From assembly GCF_022539315.1 (NCBI RefSeq), contig NC_066315.1, positions 100,731,990-100,795,989 on the forward strand: DNA of 64,000 nt. The letters are read 5' to 3'. Shown in pieces: positions 47,699-61,854 of the stretch (position 1 is the stretch's first letter; the number at the start of each line of letters is the position of its first letter). The notes under the pieces are model-generated. The model saw only the letters and a list, made by a program, of their open reading frames with translations, had not been told where the DNA came from and made no database searches. Source of the stretch: Serinus canaria. Lineage: Eukaryota > Chordata > Aves > Passeriformes > Fringillidae. A program made the position numbers and the translations under genes.

Positions 47699-50600
47699 CT
47701 TTTAAAAAGAATAAATGAAGATTTAGACTACAAGTTCTTTTAGAAAGAGGGCTGTGCAGAAAAGGAAAACCAGTGACCTACTTAAGGAGAAATTAAAATG
47801 CATTACACCTCTTGGGGTTGAGGTTACAAAAATAGTAACAAAAAAATGCAACACAATGAATGTGTGCATGAAAGGAGACAACATCTTCCTTTTGCCCCAA
47901 AAGGCAGAAAAATTCTACCAGGAATTAATTTGACTTCTGGTCAGATTATTATTATGCAGTTGTTATTATTATGCAGTTTAAAGGACTGGTTTTACTTTGC
48001 CTAGTGAGACTTCTAGGGCACTGACTTTCTAACGTGTTAGTATCTTGTCTAAAAACAAATGCTGCTCGTTTTGTCAGGTATCTTAGGGCACAGTAAGTTT
48101 CTGCCCTCCTTGCCTACTATCCTGTCAATTATAATAATAATTATACTGTATTATAGTAACTTTTTCTCCTGAGTGATTACATAGACACCATCCTAGATGA
48201 CCAGAAGCTGTTTTTCATTTGTTCTTTAATCTTTGATCTGTTCACCTTGGATGGTCCTGGCAGGACTTTATGTTTCTGTTGGCATAGCTCTCACTATCAC
48301 CAGGTCAGATCTGCCTTTCCCTTGCATCAAAGCAGATCCTAAGGGAAGGAATCTGTTTTACCTGATGTAAGCCAAAACATGCAATCCTACTCAGAGCTAC
48401 CTTCACAGCTCTATGGATAATAATTACAAACACAGGAATTAAGTCTGTCTTATATCCAAAGCCTGGAGAGTAATTAAGTGTGTTGGGAACAGACGGGCTG
48501 ATTTGATATCTTAGTGGTTTGTTAGAATCCAGCTGTTCCACACTTCTGATACCTGTGGTGAAACAAATTGCTGCCAAGCTGAGAGGAGCATCCTGGTGCA
48601 CAGATCCTGCTTGCAACACAAGAGCCTCCCACAGCTGTCTTCCCTACACACTCACACCTTTCTGGGACCTAGAACCCAGCCTGGGTGCCAACAGCATGAC
48701 TGCCAGAGCTTCTCATGAAAACTGACACAGTGATATGTGCTCACACTGAAGAGCCTGAGACAGAGGAGAGTTCCACACCCAAAAACACATGTGCCCTTAC
48801 CTGTCTGCAGTGTGCTCTTCCTGCCATGATAGACAGTGAGACTTCAAATTTCCCATTTGCCTTCCTCTTCTGACCATGTTCCTAAGAACTTAATTTCATC
48901 CTTTCTTTTAGTTTCTGTTGCCCACTCATCACACTGTCTTTGATCATCATCAGTCCTTCTAGTCACTCTTCTTTGGGTTGTCCTCTTCACACATCCAGGC
49001 ATGATTTAACCCCTCCTATCTTAAAATCTTAAAAACTCACCTGCCTTTGCTCTTTAGTGCTTTATCATCCTTCCACTTTACATCTCTCAGCATACAATTC
49101 CTATCTGGGGTTTCATCAAAAAAATTCCCACTTTAATGCAGCTTCTGCCCTTGTGCTTTGCTGACTTCTAAGTCTATTATGTATTTCTGTCACTCTCACA
49201 TTCTTTTCTCCCTCCTGAACAAATGTCCTAGTGATTTCAATCTTTCCCCATTCACAGCCCTTCAGAATTTTGCTGCAAACACTTTCCTTAAATTTGGCCA
49301 CAAAATATGGGAAAGTTCTGACTTTCCTTTGTTCTCCAAAGGATTGCTTTTTCTTTCAAGACAAGCCGCATTTGGAACAGTTTATTCTATTTAACCCCTG
49401 TAATTATTTTGATTCAATTGTACAATAGCTATTTTGTGTCAGAAACTGGGTGACACCATGAACTATGGGACCAGCAAAGACATCAGGTATCATTTTGCAT
49501 CCTAGACCCTTACTGACTAAAGCCATGGTTCAATCTGCACAACACTTGCTAACTATCAGTCACTCCCTAAAGATAAGCAGGGACCTACCTTGGCACTAAC
49601 TCAACAGAAATGCTTGTCTCTGCTGCAGGTGCTATCATCCAGACAATGCCCTCTCCATCTTGGACACTGTCCTTGTGCAGTGACAAGAGATCACCTGGGT
49701 TTGAATTGCCAGCTCATGGTTGGCATCAGTTCAGCCACCTGGGCTGCAGAATGGCGAGTCCATGAACAAAAACCAAGCGTGTGGGATTTCCTGGGCAGGC
49801 CCTTGTGCAGGTCTGGTTGAGGTGGAAAATCTGTTACAATATGCATTGCCCAATTGTTTCATGTTTGCCCTGTGCTGCCCACTATGAAGAAATTTATGAA
49901 TATCTAATATGTGTATGAATATCTAATACAACCTTTAAATTCCTTGTTAAAGTTCTTCTTTGCACTTATGACTGCTGGAACTGATAGCAGACACACTGAT
50001 GGGTACTGATGTGCCATTTTCTTGCACTTCCCCATCTGTCCTCTCCTGTTTATGCTTTGATCTAACCTCCTGGAGACAACATAGGATGTAAGAGAGGGGA
50101 ACTCAAGGGAACTGTTCCAGTGACCAAACTAGTTCTAACATAAAAATCTATGTTGGAAATTACTGTAAAGACTTGAGTGGAGGAGTGATGTAAAGGAAAG
50201 GAGAACCAAATCTCAGTTTTGGCAGATGCATTCTTCTCTCACAGTTTCTCCTCCATTTGTGGTGTGGATGATTCTAAACTGCCAAATGTAATATTTATTA
50301 TCTCAAAATCTGCTCAAATCAGTAGATGTTCACTGCTTGGAATGCTGTCTTTCCTATTTTGCACAATCTAACTGTAATTGGTGTTAAGTTATTCTTGTTT
50401 ATTATGGAAATACAAAATGTGTTACTGTGCTCTTAATCTGCATAGACTGAAACCATCTGCTGTGGTTCACAGTTGAAGAGCAGGAGATTATAAATTCCCT
50501 CTAGTATTTGTATCCAGCCCTCATTAAACAAGTAATCATTACTGCTACCAAGTTTCAAGTCAGAGAAGTGCACAATCATCATCTTAACATTTAAGCATAT

Positions 50601-50894
50601 GAATGACCTATTCCTTTTAATAGAAAACCCAATATTTACATGCACATTTATCTTTTGACTGATAGCAGAAGGCAGTTTACAGTGGCTCAGGTAGAGGAGG
50701 AGTAGAGGGTGTTCCCAGTTGAGTCAGTGAGTAGCTCCATGCTGAGTAAAAGGTGATTTGACAAAAAGAAAGGAAAGTCATGCTGTGCTCAGTTGCAGGA
50801 TGGCCTAGTTTACCTCCAGAATGTCAGGAAGCAAGACTCAGTAGGGAAAACTTAGCAGTGAGAAGACCTTTTTGAGAAATATATTTTGTTTGTG

Positions 50895-51024
50895 TTGTAC
50901 CCAAATATGCTACAAGTCTGCTTGAGTTAAAGCAGAAACATGAGGCATCCTGCTTGCCTTGTACCCAGACATATCACAAGACTGTTTGACTTAGGAAGTG
51001 AAATATTGTGTAATACCTGTTTGC
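50895..51024. repeat. Diverged tandem duplication, about 65-base unit
   Basis: Two adjacent units each begin TTGTACCCA and share the order CACAAG/TACAAG, CTG(C/T)TTGA(G/C)TTA and a CCTG(C/T)TTGC end (about 50895-50958 and 50959-51024). A third TTGTACCCAGACTG start follows at about 51062. Confidence 0.6.
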
Positions 51025-51769
51025 TCAGCATGGTTTCACAAAAATAGTAGAGCTGAGATAATTGTACCCAGACTGCAAAGACCTGAATCAGATGGTCAGC
51101 ATGCAGTCAGCAAAACACCCACCTGGAGAGGCTGGACTGGACCTGCACACAGAAAAGTGTGAAATCTGTCTGGCAGACAGACCAGACTGGCTCTGACCCA
51201 GAGAAAGAGGAAGCAAACCTTTGGACCAGACTGGTCTTGATCCACACGAAAGCTGTGTGTAAACAGAAGTGACACACAGAGGAAAGGGAGAGTATACCTC
51301 CTTTAGTTCTGGCTTCCCTTGGAGAGCTGTCAAACTCACCCACCACTGCCTTGGAGGCTGAGAATTGTTAAATGATGTAACCATCAGAAACCACAATGCA
51401 GCAGCAGTGTCACAGTATTGTCAATCTAAGGCTTTGTGTTTAGGTCTGTATGTTTAAACATTGCTTGATTTTTGTTTGGTAACAGGAGGTATGCCTAAAA
51501 GCTGAGCATAAACAGGTGCCTTTTGAAGTTTTGACTGGTTCACCCTCTCAGAACTCTTCCATTACAGTGGTCCCCAGAGCTCAGTTGCTCATCAGCAAAA
51601 AGCAGATTCTGATACCAACACCAGGCTTTGCAGGACCCAAGAAGAAACTCCTGCCAGGGGATGTAGTACCACACAGAGGCTGAGGACAGGAACAGGGTAT
51701 CTCTGAGTCCAGTAGACCAGGTCTCCTGTGCAAAGTAAATACTGAAGTATTTTCATCCCTGTATTGAAC

Positions 51770-51815
51770 ACTAAGTATACTTATACTTACTGTTGTAAGT
51801 ATACTTACACTTACT
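51770..51815. repeat. AAGTATACTT-based inverted and direct repeat
   Basis: The self-complementary AAGTATACTT occurs twice, spaced about 24 bases apart, each followed by ATACTTACT or ACACTTACT. The result is a cruciform-prone cluster. Confidence 0.65.
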
Positions 51816-54199
51816 GGTTTTGGATACTCAATGTATGTAGATAGAATTGTATCCTGCACTTTACCTATGCCCACTCTGTGTCATCCTGTGGCAATCAAAA
51901 TACTGATTCAGTCTTGGTCTTAAATCCAGCTGAGTTAAACCAGAGGTGAATTTGGTTCTGTCTGATTGATAAGTAGATTTTGCTTCTGTTCTAAATTAAA
52001 TACAGAAAGAAATAAGAGCAGCAAGGCTAAATTTGTTAGAACAGATTTGAATCCTTATTTAGCTTTTTTTCCCAGGATGCAAGTCTTCAGCTCACTATCT
52101 ACCCTTATGTTTCCTAGAACATATTTTGAATGATGATGCTGCACTCTTTCTGGAACCGTTTACTCAACGTATTTGTTGTATTTGCGCAACGTTTTACAAA
52201 CAAGATAGGTCAAATTTTTTTCTTGTTGTCATAATTCAGCAGGCTTCACATAGGTTTAGCTGGAAGGAATGTGGTCCAGTTAGTTTTGTTTACAGATTTA
52301 TTCAAAATTAATTTTAAACTCTAAGTCTGCACCTAGCTTTCTGGCTGACCTTAGGATGGGAAAATGCCACGGCCCGTTTTTCACTTGTTAAAAATGACAT
52401 GTGAATAAATGTAAGAAACTTCCAGGCCTTTATAATTAGATTTTAATTGTATTTTCTATAAAAAAGCTTTCAACCACTGGTCTTTAAAGTGTTTTCCAAA
52501 GAAAAGTTGTTTTTCCTATCCATTTGAGAGAGCAGGTTCACTCATAATTACCCTGGCCTGACTTCTAGAGGAAGCAATACATAAGATCTAAGCTGTCAAA
52601 AGGAGGAACCACAGAGCTTCTTGATGGATTTGGTCTAGAGTCAGTTCAAAGAGGCTGAACGTTTTGCTGAGTTTAAATATATAACATGTATTTTGTATCA
52701 TAGAAAAAGTTTTAGAAGGAGGAGATGATACAAGTCAGTGTTGTGACCCTGTGAGTGCCTCAGAGAGTTTTAAACAGTGCAAGTTAACAGGCAGAGCTCC
52801 TCAGGCACAGACAGCCTCAGAACTGGGTAGGTGTAAAACACTCTTCACATCTAAAGATCTTGTAAGATGACTCAAGCATGGCACAGAATCTCACCTCAGT
52901 GCTTTATATCATCATACTTCCCATGTGTCATTATGATTATAACACTTTTCTCTCAGTCTGGAAAGGCCTGAAATAATGAGGTTTATACTCACAGAATCTT
53001 TATGCCTGGATAAACATTTTGCTAGTTTGGTTCTGAAGGTCATAGGCTTTGTAGCCAAGCCTTATAGATGCTGTAATCACCTGACTTCAGAGAAGATATA
53101 AAAATAATTGTGACTCCTTTTATCATATATGATGCAAATAGCATGTGTAAGTCTGTTTGGTTAGGCAGCCCCCTCCATCTGATTTAAAACTGTCAAACTT
53201 CTCTCCTTGTGTCTAACACATACTTACTTACACCCAGCAATATTCTTTTTGTTCAAAACAAACAGAAATAGACCCCTTTTCAAGCAATGTGTACTTAAAT
53301 GTGGAACATATTGCCATGCAGAGTGTCCAAAGGCAAATTGTATGTATGTTGAGAAAATGGAAATAAAACAAGTTCATTATTTGTACCCCCACCAAATAAA
53401 CAGAAGAGATACCAAAAGCTATGAAGCACAAACATCACCTTTGTGTGAGTGCCTGAGCTCCAGGCTGCTAGGAGCTGCAAGCATTTGTCATCAGTATTTG
53501 GGTGCTGCATTAAAAAGTGATGTACTGCTGGCCATGGCAGGACTGGATGGGTCTTCAGTGTGACCTCCTGCAGCCAATTCCATGTTCACACACGATGCTT
53601 TTTAACACACAAGTGGAAAACCAAGGCTTATGCTGATACCATGTTTTAGCAGGCAAAATCATAACCACTAAGTTCCTGTGAGGGTTTTTTCAGATATTTG
53701 GTTCACTTCAAACAAGTTCATGTCACAAAAAAAGTGAGTAACCTTTAAAGAAAGTTTTTCTTAAGATTAGTGTTTGTTAAAAGACTAGGTTTGAGTCCTG
53801 AGGAATGCACATAATCTCAAAAGGTTGGCATTTGTGAGGCTGCACTATTACATGCTAACAGATGCAAAGTTTGCTTTTCTTTGTTTCTATATAGCAGGCA
53901 CTGTGTATTAAACTAGGTTCGGTCAACAACTGCATTAGAGCTTCTTCGTGAAGGTTTGACAGGTTGATTTATTCTGACTTGTTATCACGAAACAAAAGGA
54001 TGAAGTAAAGGTCAGACTTTGATATGAGAGACCGACAGCCATGAGCAAAGTGCCGATTGCTGCTGGGGCAGTGCCTGGTTCTGTCACAGCTGCCGTCTCC
54101 ATCCTGCCATCCATAATTGCGCCCAGAGCATACAGTGCTGCACTTGCCAACCGTAAAGGCAAAGCTGATGGAAAACATCCAGCTGTGGTGCAGAATAGT

Positions 54200-54360
54200 G
54201 CGAGGAGCGGGGCAGCTCCGCGGACAGCGCATCGTAGGCTTGGGGAGGAGACGGAGCGGGCGCGCTCACGGCGCTCGCTCCACGCCTGGGTATTGAGTGC
54301 CACCCAGTGGGGGCTGGCGTGCGCTCCCGCTGCTTGATCCGGGACTGGAGCTGGGAATAT
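54200..54360. promoter_or_regulatory. Isolated CpG-rich patch, possible promoter
   Basis: About a dozen CpGs within 100 bases (54205-54300) in a region otherwise nearly CpG-free. A plus-strand AGGTGCCTGCAGGGTCAAAG stretch leads to a GTTG|GTAAAG donor-like site near 54393, and plus-strand AATAAA signals occur near 54697-54705. It could be the promoter of a non-coding or unrecognised transcript; no recognisable coding exon adjoins it. Confidence 0.4.
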
Positions 54361-55187
54361 TCAGGTGCCTGCAGGGTCAAAGCACACTGGGTTGGTAAAG
54401 CCCTTTTTCTTCTCATGCGGTATTTTTTTGTTTTTTGTTTTCTTTTTTTTTCCCTAGTTAAAAACCGAGGACTATTTATTTTCTTGTAAAATATATCAAA
54501 TAGAGTATCTGCTAGCTGTTACTGTGCAAAAATTCTGTTTGCATTCATCTGTGATTTTCTCCAGTGATTTCTATTTTTGGTTTCATTATGGCCTTGTATA
54601 CAGCCTTTTTAAACTATTGGTAATAAAGTATTTCCATTTTAACTATGGTAGAATTAAGTTTCCAAGCATGTGTAAGAGATATTGTTTGTATATTTTTAAT
54701 AAATAAATCATGTTGGACCAGACAGTTCTGTTGTGTATTTTGCAATTTATTACACTACCCCTACATTTTTGTTAGGTAGCTACTAAATTAAATACTAGAG
54801 AGGACCAAAGTCATTATCTAACATTTGGAAGAAAGTCCTGTGTGGGCTTTCTAGATCACAGTGCTTAATAGCTAAAAGAATCACACTTGGGAGCTGTGAG
54901 AGTTAGGTCTTTTCCTTCTCAAGGATGTATCTGTGAAGTATGGCACTTACCAAAATAAAACTTGTGAGCGATGCTGGTGTTCAGCAGGTGGCATATGAGC
55001 TCTCAAAACATTGTGAATGTCAGAAGGGAGACATTGCTGTACCCCCCAATCAATAGATGGCTCTATTCTCTGCCACTTGGAGCAGTGTTTTGAGAAGGAC
55101 GTCCATTTAGGCTCTCCATTTCTCTGTGCTTAGGAAATATTGGTAAAAGGTGAGAATTGTCACAATGCAAAAATCCACTTACATTAA

Positions 55188-55211
55188 TTTTAGATCATTT
55201 ATGATCTAAAA
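55188..55211. repeat. Perfect inverted repeat, 11-bp arms
   Basis: TTTTAGATCAT, TT, ATGATCTAAAA. No gene context. Confidence 0.8.
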
Positions 55212-56802
55212 CAAATGCCTGCAGTACACAATGTACAGTATTCCCAAACTATAGAATATATGACACAGAGGAAAGATGCAGACTGAGGAGATAATGTTGT
55301 TTTTCACAAATCTGGAATACGTCCTGGAAAATCTTTGTTTATAAATTTATCCTCTGATGACAGCATGCAAGATAAAGTGGAACATATACCAGACAGTCTA
55401 TGCTTGATCTTATGGCTCCCTTTGTCAGAATAATTTTCATTATTTAGAATGGTTCATTTAATGGAAATGTTAGGAAAAAAAACCCTACTGAGAAATTAAG
55501 GCCTATTCACACAGGTTAAGTGTAGCCATGGAAATTAGCCTCCTTCTTCTTATCCTGTATCAAATGGAATGAAATAACTTTTTCTACAATCTGCAACAGC
55601 TGAAATATTGTGTAAATGAGGTGAGTATAAAAGCAGCCCTTGGAAATTTGAGCCCTTAAATGAGCTAAGAATATCACTGACTATTATAACCAAATTCATA
55701 ACTTCAAGAAAAAAATGTGTGCATGCTGCTCTGACCCTGCAAAGCTCTGGCACAAGATTTTATGCTCAAGAAGAGATAAGAGCAAAGTGTAAGCTCTTAT
55801 ACAAGCTGGTCTTCTTAATGAAGTGCTGTGCCTCAAACATATGTTTTTCTGCAAAGCATGTTCTTTCCCTTTTATTGCCTTGTAACCAGGAAGATAATTC
55901 ACAGCAGTTCTTTGGGAAGAACATGCTCTTCTTCACACTGCTTAGCCAACAAAAGGGCAATTTGAGATTTTATGGGACAATTCCACTTTAGATGCTTGAA
56001 CAATCCAACATGCCTTTGGTGGCTCAGGGACTGCAATGATGCAGCAATGTTTTCAGCCAGCACATGATGTTTGGGTGTTTTAGTCTCCCAAATATGGAGT
56101 AAATTTTTACCATTTTTATGAGCCTAAAAGAGATAACAGATCAGGCAATATATTATTTACATTATATTAATTCATGTGCACAAATCTTTCCAGGAAACAG
56201 AGGCCTATAATTTGATACAAATTATATTTGTATACAAAAATATAAGTATGTTTTGTATTTGATACAAAACATAAGTATGTATAAAAACATATTTATGTTT
56301 TTACCCTTAATAACAACATTTTTCGTGCAAATAACAGAAACCAAAACATTCAGCTGCAAGGACAGCCTTGGGATTTGCACATGTAAGCACAGGTGTATGT
56401 ATGGAGCTCCCCTTATTGAAAGTGTGGTCCAGCTAATGCTCTGGTTCATATGGGAGGAAGAATTAAGAGGCACTATTTTGCATGTGAAATTCTAGGATTG
56501 TGCAGCTTCACCTAATAAGATTTTACTAATATACTAAATAATAGGAACATATTGTCACCATGCGTAAGTCCTGTATCATCAGATTAACTCCTAGACATTT
56601 TCTTCATCATTGTAACATGTTAATGACTTCCATAACATCTGAATACACCCATGCAACTTCAGGCAACTTAATGATTTATGAGTTTACAAAGATTCTTTTC
56701 TACTTGATATTTATCTTTTGAAAAACAGAGTGTTGTCAGAACACTGTAAAACCTGGCCAAGTAAGGTCCTCGATGTTACCTGCTGCCACAATCCTTTATT
56801 AA

Positions 56803-56832
56803 GGATTATTACTACTATTATTATTACTACTG
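56803..56832. repeat. ATT/ACT trinucleotide repeat
   Basis: Interspersed ATT and ACT units, an impure microsatellite. Confidence 0.75.
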
Positions 56833-57353
56833 ATAATCCTGTGTAGTCCATGGAAGAACACCCACTGGTGGGACAAGATCTCTACAGATCTCTTGGGTAT
56901 ACAATTTTTCCAAATTACTTTGTCAACCAAGAACTGGCACTTGACTCATTTCTTCAGTGTCCTGACTATCCTTGGGAGATGCCTTGGAGGAAGTACTGAA
57001 AAGTGACATTGTGTAAGACAAATGGAGGTATTTTAAGCAATTTTTCTATCTTCACAGCCCTTACAGTTTCCTAAAAATCTGCAAGCAAAGCTAAGTGATT
57101 TTTTTCAGAGCTCAGCAATTCCTCTTATTTACATATGTGTGAGGACACCCTCTTAATCTTAAGAAATCTTAATGTAACCAAGTCTTCACCCCCAAAATGG
57201 CAATGAAGAACACTGCCTAAGTCAGCACACCGTTTTATAAGCAAACCTTTGCAAGGCAGTAACTTGTAAATAGCAATTTCTCCTCTCCCCTGCTATGCTG
57301 CAATTTAGTCCTCTGGAAAGACATTTTAGGTAAATTTACCAAAGGCAAATGTA

Positions 57354-57372
57354 ATGATGATGATGATGATAC
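57354..57372. repeat. GAT trinucleotide repeat
   Basis: Six uninterrupted GAT units. Confidence 0.85.
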
Positions 57373-60300
57373 ATTAGGACCTCCCAAGCTTGTTAGTTTT
57401 CAGAGGCAGTGGAAATTTATGGAGAGCAGTAGAACAGCCTGTGCTAGCCCCTGGTCACAAGATAAAAAGGTGTTTATTTTTAAAAACACGAGTGAGGATT
57501 GAGAGTCATAATCTATTTTCCACACTATTGCACCGAGGTCAAGGAACCTTTGGTGTTGCACAGGGCAAATGCAGCAGCCTGGATGCCCAGTGCTCCCCAG
57601 ATACCAGCAGAATTTCAGAGCCAGAACTGAAATAAAAATCCCCAGTAAGGTGAGCAAGTGGGTAGCTGTTCCTCTGAGATGCCTGTATTCAGGATTGTCC
57701 TGAGGATGCCATACCCACTGTCTACCCATCTCATTCCCTGGGGTACCAAGAGAGATAACAGCTTATGTGATAGTGAGTTTGTGTTTCAAACACTTAAAAA
57801 AAAAAAAAATAAACATGTTCAAGGATTGCTTCCTCTGGGGAAGTTTTTATCTATGTTAGCTTAATTATAGCCCTGACAATGAGAGATTTTTAGTCTTCTT
57901 GAGAACTTTTATGTGCTTTTAAGCTTGTTTTTATTTTGGCTTGAAGTGTTTTTGAAGGGACATATATTAAGCTGAAAAGAGATATTCCAAATCATGAGAG
58001 AAACTACCTACAGAAACTGTTGCACCCTGTCAAAAGTATTGGCGTAACTTTAACTGTGTTCCTGTATCTAGATGGATAATTTCACTCCACAGGGAAGTTT
58101 CTGCTTTGTAGCAGTGACTTTATATCCAAAAATACTCCCATTTTATTTCCCTGGGGTAGCAGGGAAGTGGTCAGAAGCTCTGCTATGACTTGTAAGCCAA
58201 TTACAAGGTGGGGATGGAGAGGAGTGTTCATCCAGCACTTAGTAGAAAGCTATGTTGGCTGCATAACTAATTTCACAAATGGAACATAAATTTTCACTAA
58301 TGGATTCCCACCAGAAATATTTTAATAGGTAGCAGCTCTTTCGTAATAAACTATTTCGGGCTGTGAACAGTTGCAAATTACAGTGGGGCTGGATAATATG
58401 CCAGAACAACTGATTCTCTTTCAGCTCAAAGACACCCAATGCAATTACTCTACATAAAAATACATGAAAATAGGTAGATTAAAATATCATCTACCTTTAG
58501 ATAGAGCCTTTACTCCACCAGAGTGACATAAGCAGCCTGAGAGCAGGGAAAACCAAGTTCAGAGTAGCAACAGCTGCAGGTAGAGAAAATATGGAATTAC
58601 TTGGTAAAGTACTAACAGTTGAGAAATGGAGAGATGTAACCCAAGAGCTGAACTCAATACATTAAAGGGATTAAAAACTGACACATATTCTCATATTGCT
58701 ATTTGCAATGAGGTAGATAACTGTAATAGATGTAACACTTGAGCGTATGAAAAAGATCAGTATTTGATAAATATAATTACTGCTTCCAGAATTGTGAAAA
58801 AACCCAGAAAATCTGAAGCATCATATTGTAAACACAAATGCCAGAAAAGACAAATTAAAAATATCTCATCAATGAACTTTCAAGCATCACAATTTTTAAG
58901 CAGAGAGGCAATCTCCTAAACCAGACTCTGCTAAGTTCAGAAAGAACAAAAATATCAGATAAATGTGTCTGGCAAAAGGCTTATTTTACTGCCTCAGGTT
59001 TGTGATTGAGGATGCAATATATGCATATAAATACATAAAGTAAGATTCCAAAATATGAATATGTTTATTTACAAGTCCAGGGATTATACTTTACAATCAA
59101 ATGATAGACAAGGTTTCTATTGAAACATCCACCTTCAGTCATGGCTTTGGTATCTATGTACATAAATACACATACAGGGAGCTCTATCTTCTGAAAATCT
59201 GGTGTTGACAACATTCTTGGTCAGGTGGGAGGAAGGACAAGAGGGGCACCAGTCTGTCTGTAAAATCCTAAAGAAATGCAGGATTAATAAATCATAAATA
59301 TGGATCATATTGCAAACAACAGTAGTTGCAAAACTAGGGTGACCCCAGGCTACCGATACAGCTGTCTTCTATCACAACAGGGAGTTTAACTGTGGTGGTT
59401 TTAAATTTAAACAGTCCAGAGGCTTTGTTGCTATGGCAGCATCAGCCCTCCACTTCAGAAGTCCAAATATATGTGATGCCATTCAAGTCCTTCCACATGT
59501 ACCCATTTTATTTCATAACAAAATGTTGGAGAGCCAGCATTTAACCACGCAAACACAACCACTGTGTTGAGCAGAGTTAAGGGTGTTGCTCTTAGGAAAT
59601 ACATTTCAATGGCATTGAACTTGATGACAAGAACCATGACTCATAACACTGAAGAATGTTTTCATGGCTAATAATAGGCTGCAATTAATATTTTTCCTGA
59701 AAAACAGTTTCTGCTGTTACATAAGTCTGCAGATGATGATCTCAGGGACTACAATGATATTTTTATTCCAATCAGTCAGATGGCAGAATATTCTATAAAA
59801 GTAGAAGTGGGTTTTATTTATACTTACTTGAGTCTTATTACTGGAGGTGCACCTTTTATCCTCAGTGTATTCATTCTCTCTCTGTTACTGAGAGTCAATG
59901 TTAACTAAAAGCTCTTGTAAAATTGTGGATCTTTCTTGCCAACCTCTGAAATATTTCTGCAAGGCATGCCATTGATACACGTGACATGTATGATTATTGG
60001 CTTAGCTGAGAAAAAATAGCCTTTTTTTTCAAATTTGCACATTATCCACCTGTTTTCCTCGGTCAGGGAACTCACAGATGTAGATTTTAAGAGATTGTTA
60101 AGGAGATGTGCAAGCAGGAAAATTGCACCCTGGTTTCTCAGTTTTCCATTTAGTGCTTTCCAGTGTAGAGACTCCTGTGTATGTTTTCTTCTGAATGAGG
60201 ACTATAAAGAAGCCATGCATAGTTTGTGCATCCTTACAAATATTCTGGAAACATCTCTTAATTTCTCAATCAGTAACTCAACAAATCCTTTACTTTTTAA

Positions 60301-60635
60301 ATCAGATTTTGTATATGTTTGTGTTTTTAACTTTATATCATGAATTTTGTTGCCAGGACTTGACAGGTCTTTGCAAATGCAGCAATGAAGACATGGATTC
60401 CTCAGTACGTTGATGTTAAGACTGTACTGCGCTTCAGTCCTGTCAATTTCCATGAGAGAAAAATGGCATTTGGCTTCAGGTTCTGGTGCAAAAGAAAGGC
60501 TTGGAACCCTCTGTTCAAGACTGGAATTGTTAAGGGGAAAAGAAAGCTCCATGTGCAGTCTTTATTGAGAAAGTATTTATCTACCATATACAAGATCTGA
60601 GACCTAAAAGAAAGTGAAGGCAAAGGAGACGAGTC

Positions 60636-60980
60636 ATGGAATCATAGGCTGGTTTGGGTTGGAAGGGACCTTAGAGATCATTAGTTACAACCCCTCTGCC
60701 ATGGACAGGGACACCTTCCACTAGACCAAGTTACTCAAAGCTCCATCCACCTTGGTCTTGAACACTGCCAGGGAATATTTCTCTGGGAAATATTTTCAGT
60801 GTGTCAACACTCTCATAGTAAAGGATTTCTTCCTAATATTTCATCTAATCCTGTTCTGTTTCACTTTAAAGCCATTTTCCCTTGTCCTATCCCTCTGTGA
60901 TCTTGTAAAAAGTCCCTCTGTCTTTCTTGTAGGCTCCCTTCAGGTACTGGAAGGCTGCTAGAAAGTCTCCCCAGACTGAC
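60636..60980 (-). mobile_element. CR1 LINE 3' fragment, longest copy on this strand
   Basis: Antisense CR1 blocks run from GGAATCATAGGCTGG and TTGGAAGGGACCTTAGAGAT through GGGACACCTTCCACTAGACC, TCTTCCTAATATTTCATCTA, CCCTTGTCCTATC and on to AAGTCTCCCCAGAC. About 345 bases of the C-terminal and 3' region are kept. The frame is broken, so it is not a functional reverse transcriptase. Confidence 0.92.
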
Positions 60981-61854
60981 AGATTACTGAAATTACTGGT
61001 TGTAAAGTGTCTACTCGAACTATTTTCCAGTCATGATATTATATATTACTGATTATATAATCATTTATATCCTTAATCTTAGACATTTATTTAAATTAAT
61101 AGGAAAGGGTAAGAAAGTTGCAGCCAGGATACTGAAGGACTTTCTTTTTTCCATTAAAAATAAAAGCAGATGCTGCAGCAGTCTTAAAAAAACCTACAGA
61201 ATTTGTTCAGAGGGCAGAAAACCTGACTTTTATCAAGCAAATTTGTAGGAACTACAGGAGAGAAAAAAAACAGACCATGGGCAAAATGTAAATATGAGAT
61301 GCAGGGGAAACATCAGCTCTGACTTCTTTTTAGACTGCAAGTTTATTGCAGTCTTTTGAAGGTGTCAATGAGCAGATCATTACAGTTGTTCACACAAACG
61401 GATTTTCAAAAATATTAAAGAGATTTCTTACCAAAGGCATGCAAAGCTATCATGAACTAAACCAGAAGATCTTTTTGGGATGAATATAATGTTGAAAAAT
61501 AGGAAACAAATGTAGGAGTTAACATTCTGTTTTCACAAATATATTTTTCATGTAATTAAATTCTTGCCATTGATCTAGAAAGGGTTTTACTTGAGCTGGG
61601 AAGGGTGCTGATAAGAATAGTGACATTGATCTGCAAAATGGAGCTACTCCCACAAGAAAAAGAGTAAGCAATCTCAAGATCATCAACTTGGAAAACATTC
61701 TGTGGGAGGGAAGGGGGAGAGATGTGTTAAATGTTATAATACCACAAGTAGTACAAAGAAGGGAGTTGAGGAATAACTGTTCACTGTTTCTCACAGTGTA
61801 AAAGCTACAGAATACTCAGTGAAATAATTTGGTATCAGGTTTAAAGGCAAGCAA

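Noticed and set aside
53207..53563. 118-codon plus-strand ORF
   Set aside because: No recognisable family; cysteine content and composition look random, and a minus-strand ORF overlaps it.
60202..60552. 116-codon minus-strand ORF
   Set aside because: No domain, AT-rich composition, no promoter or splice context.
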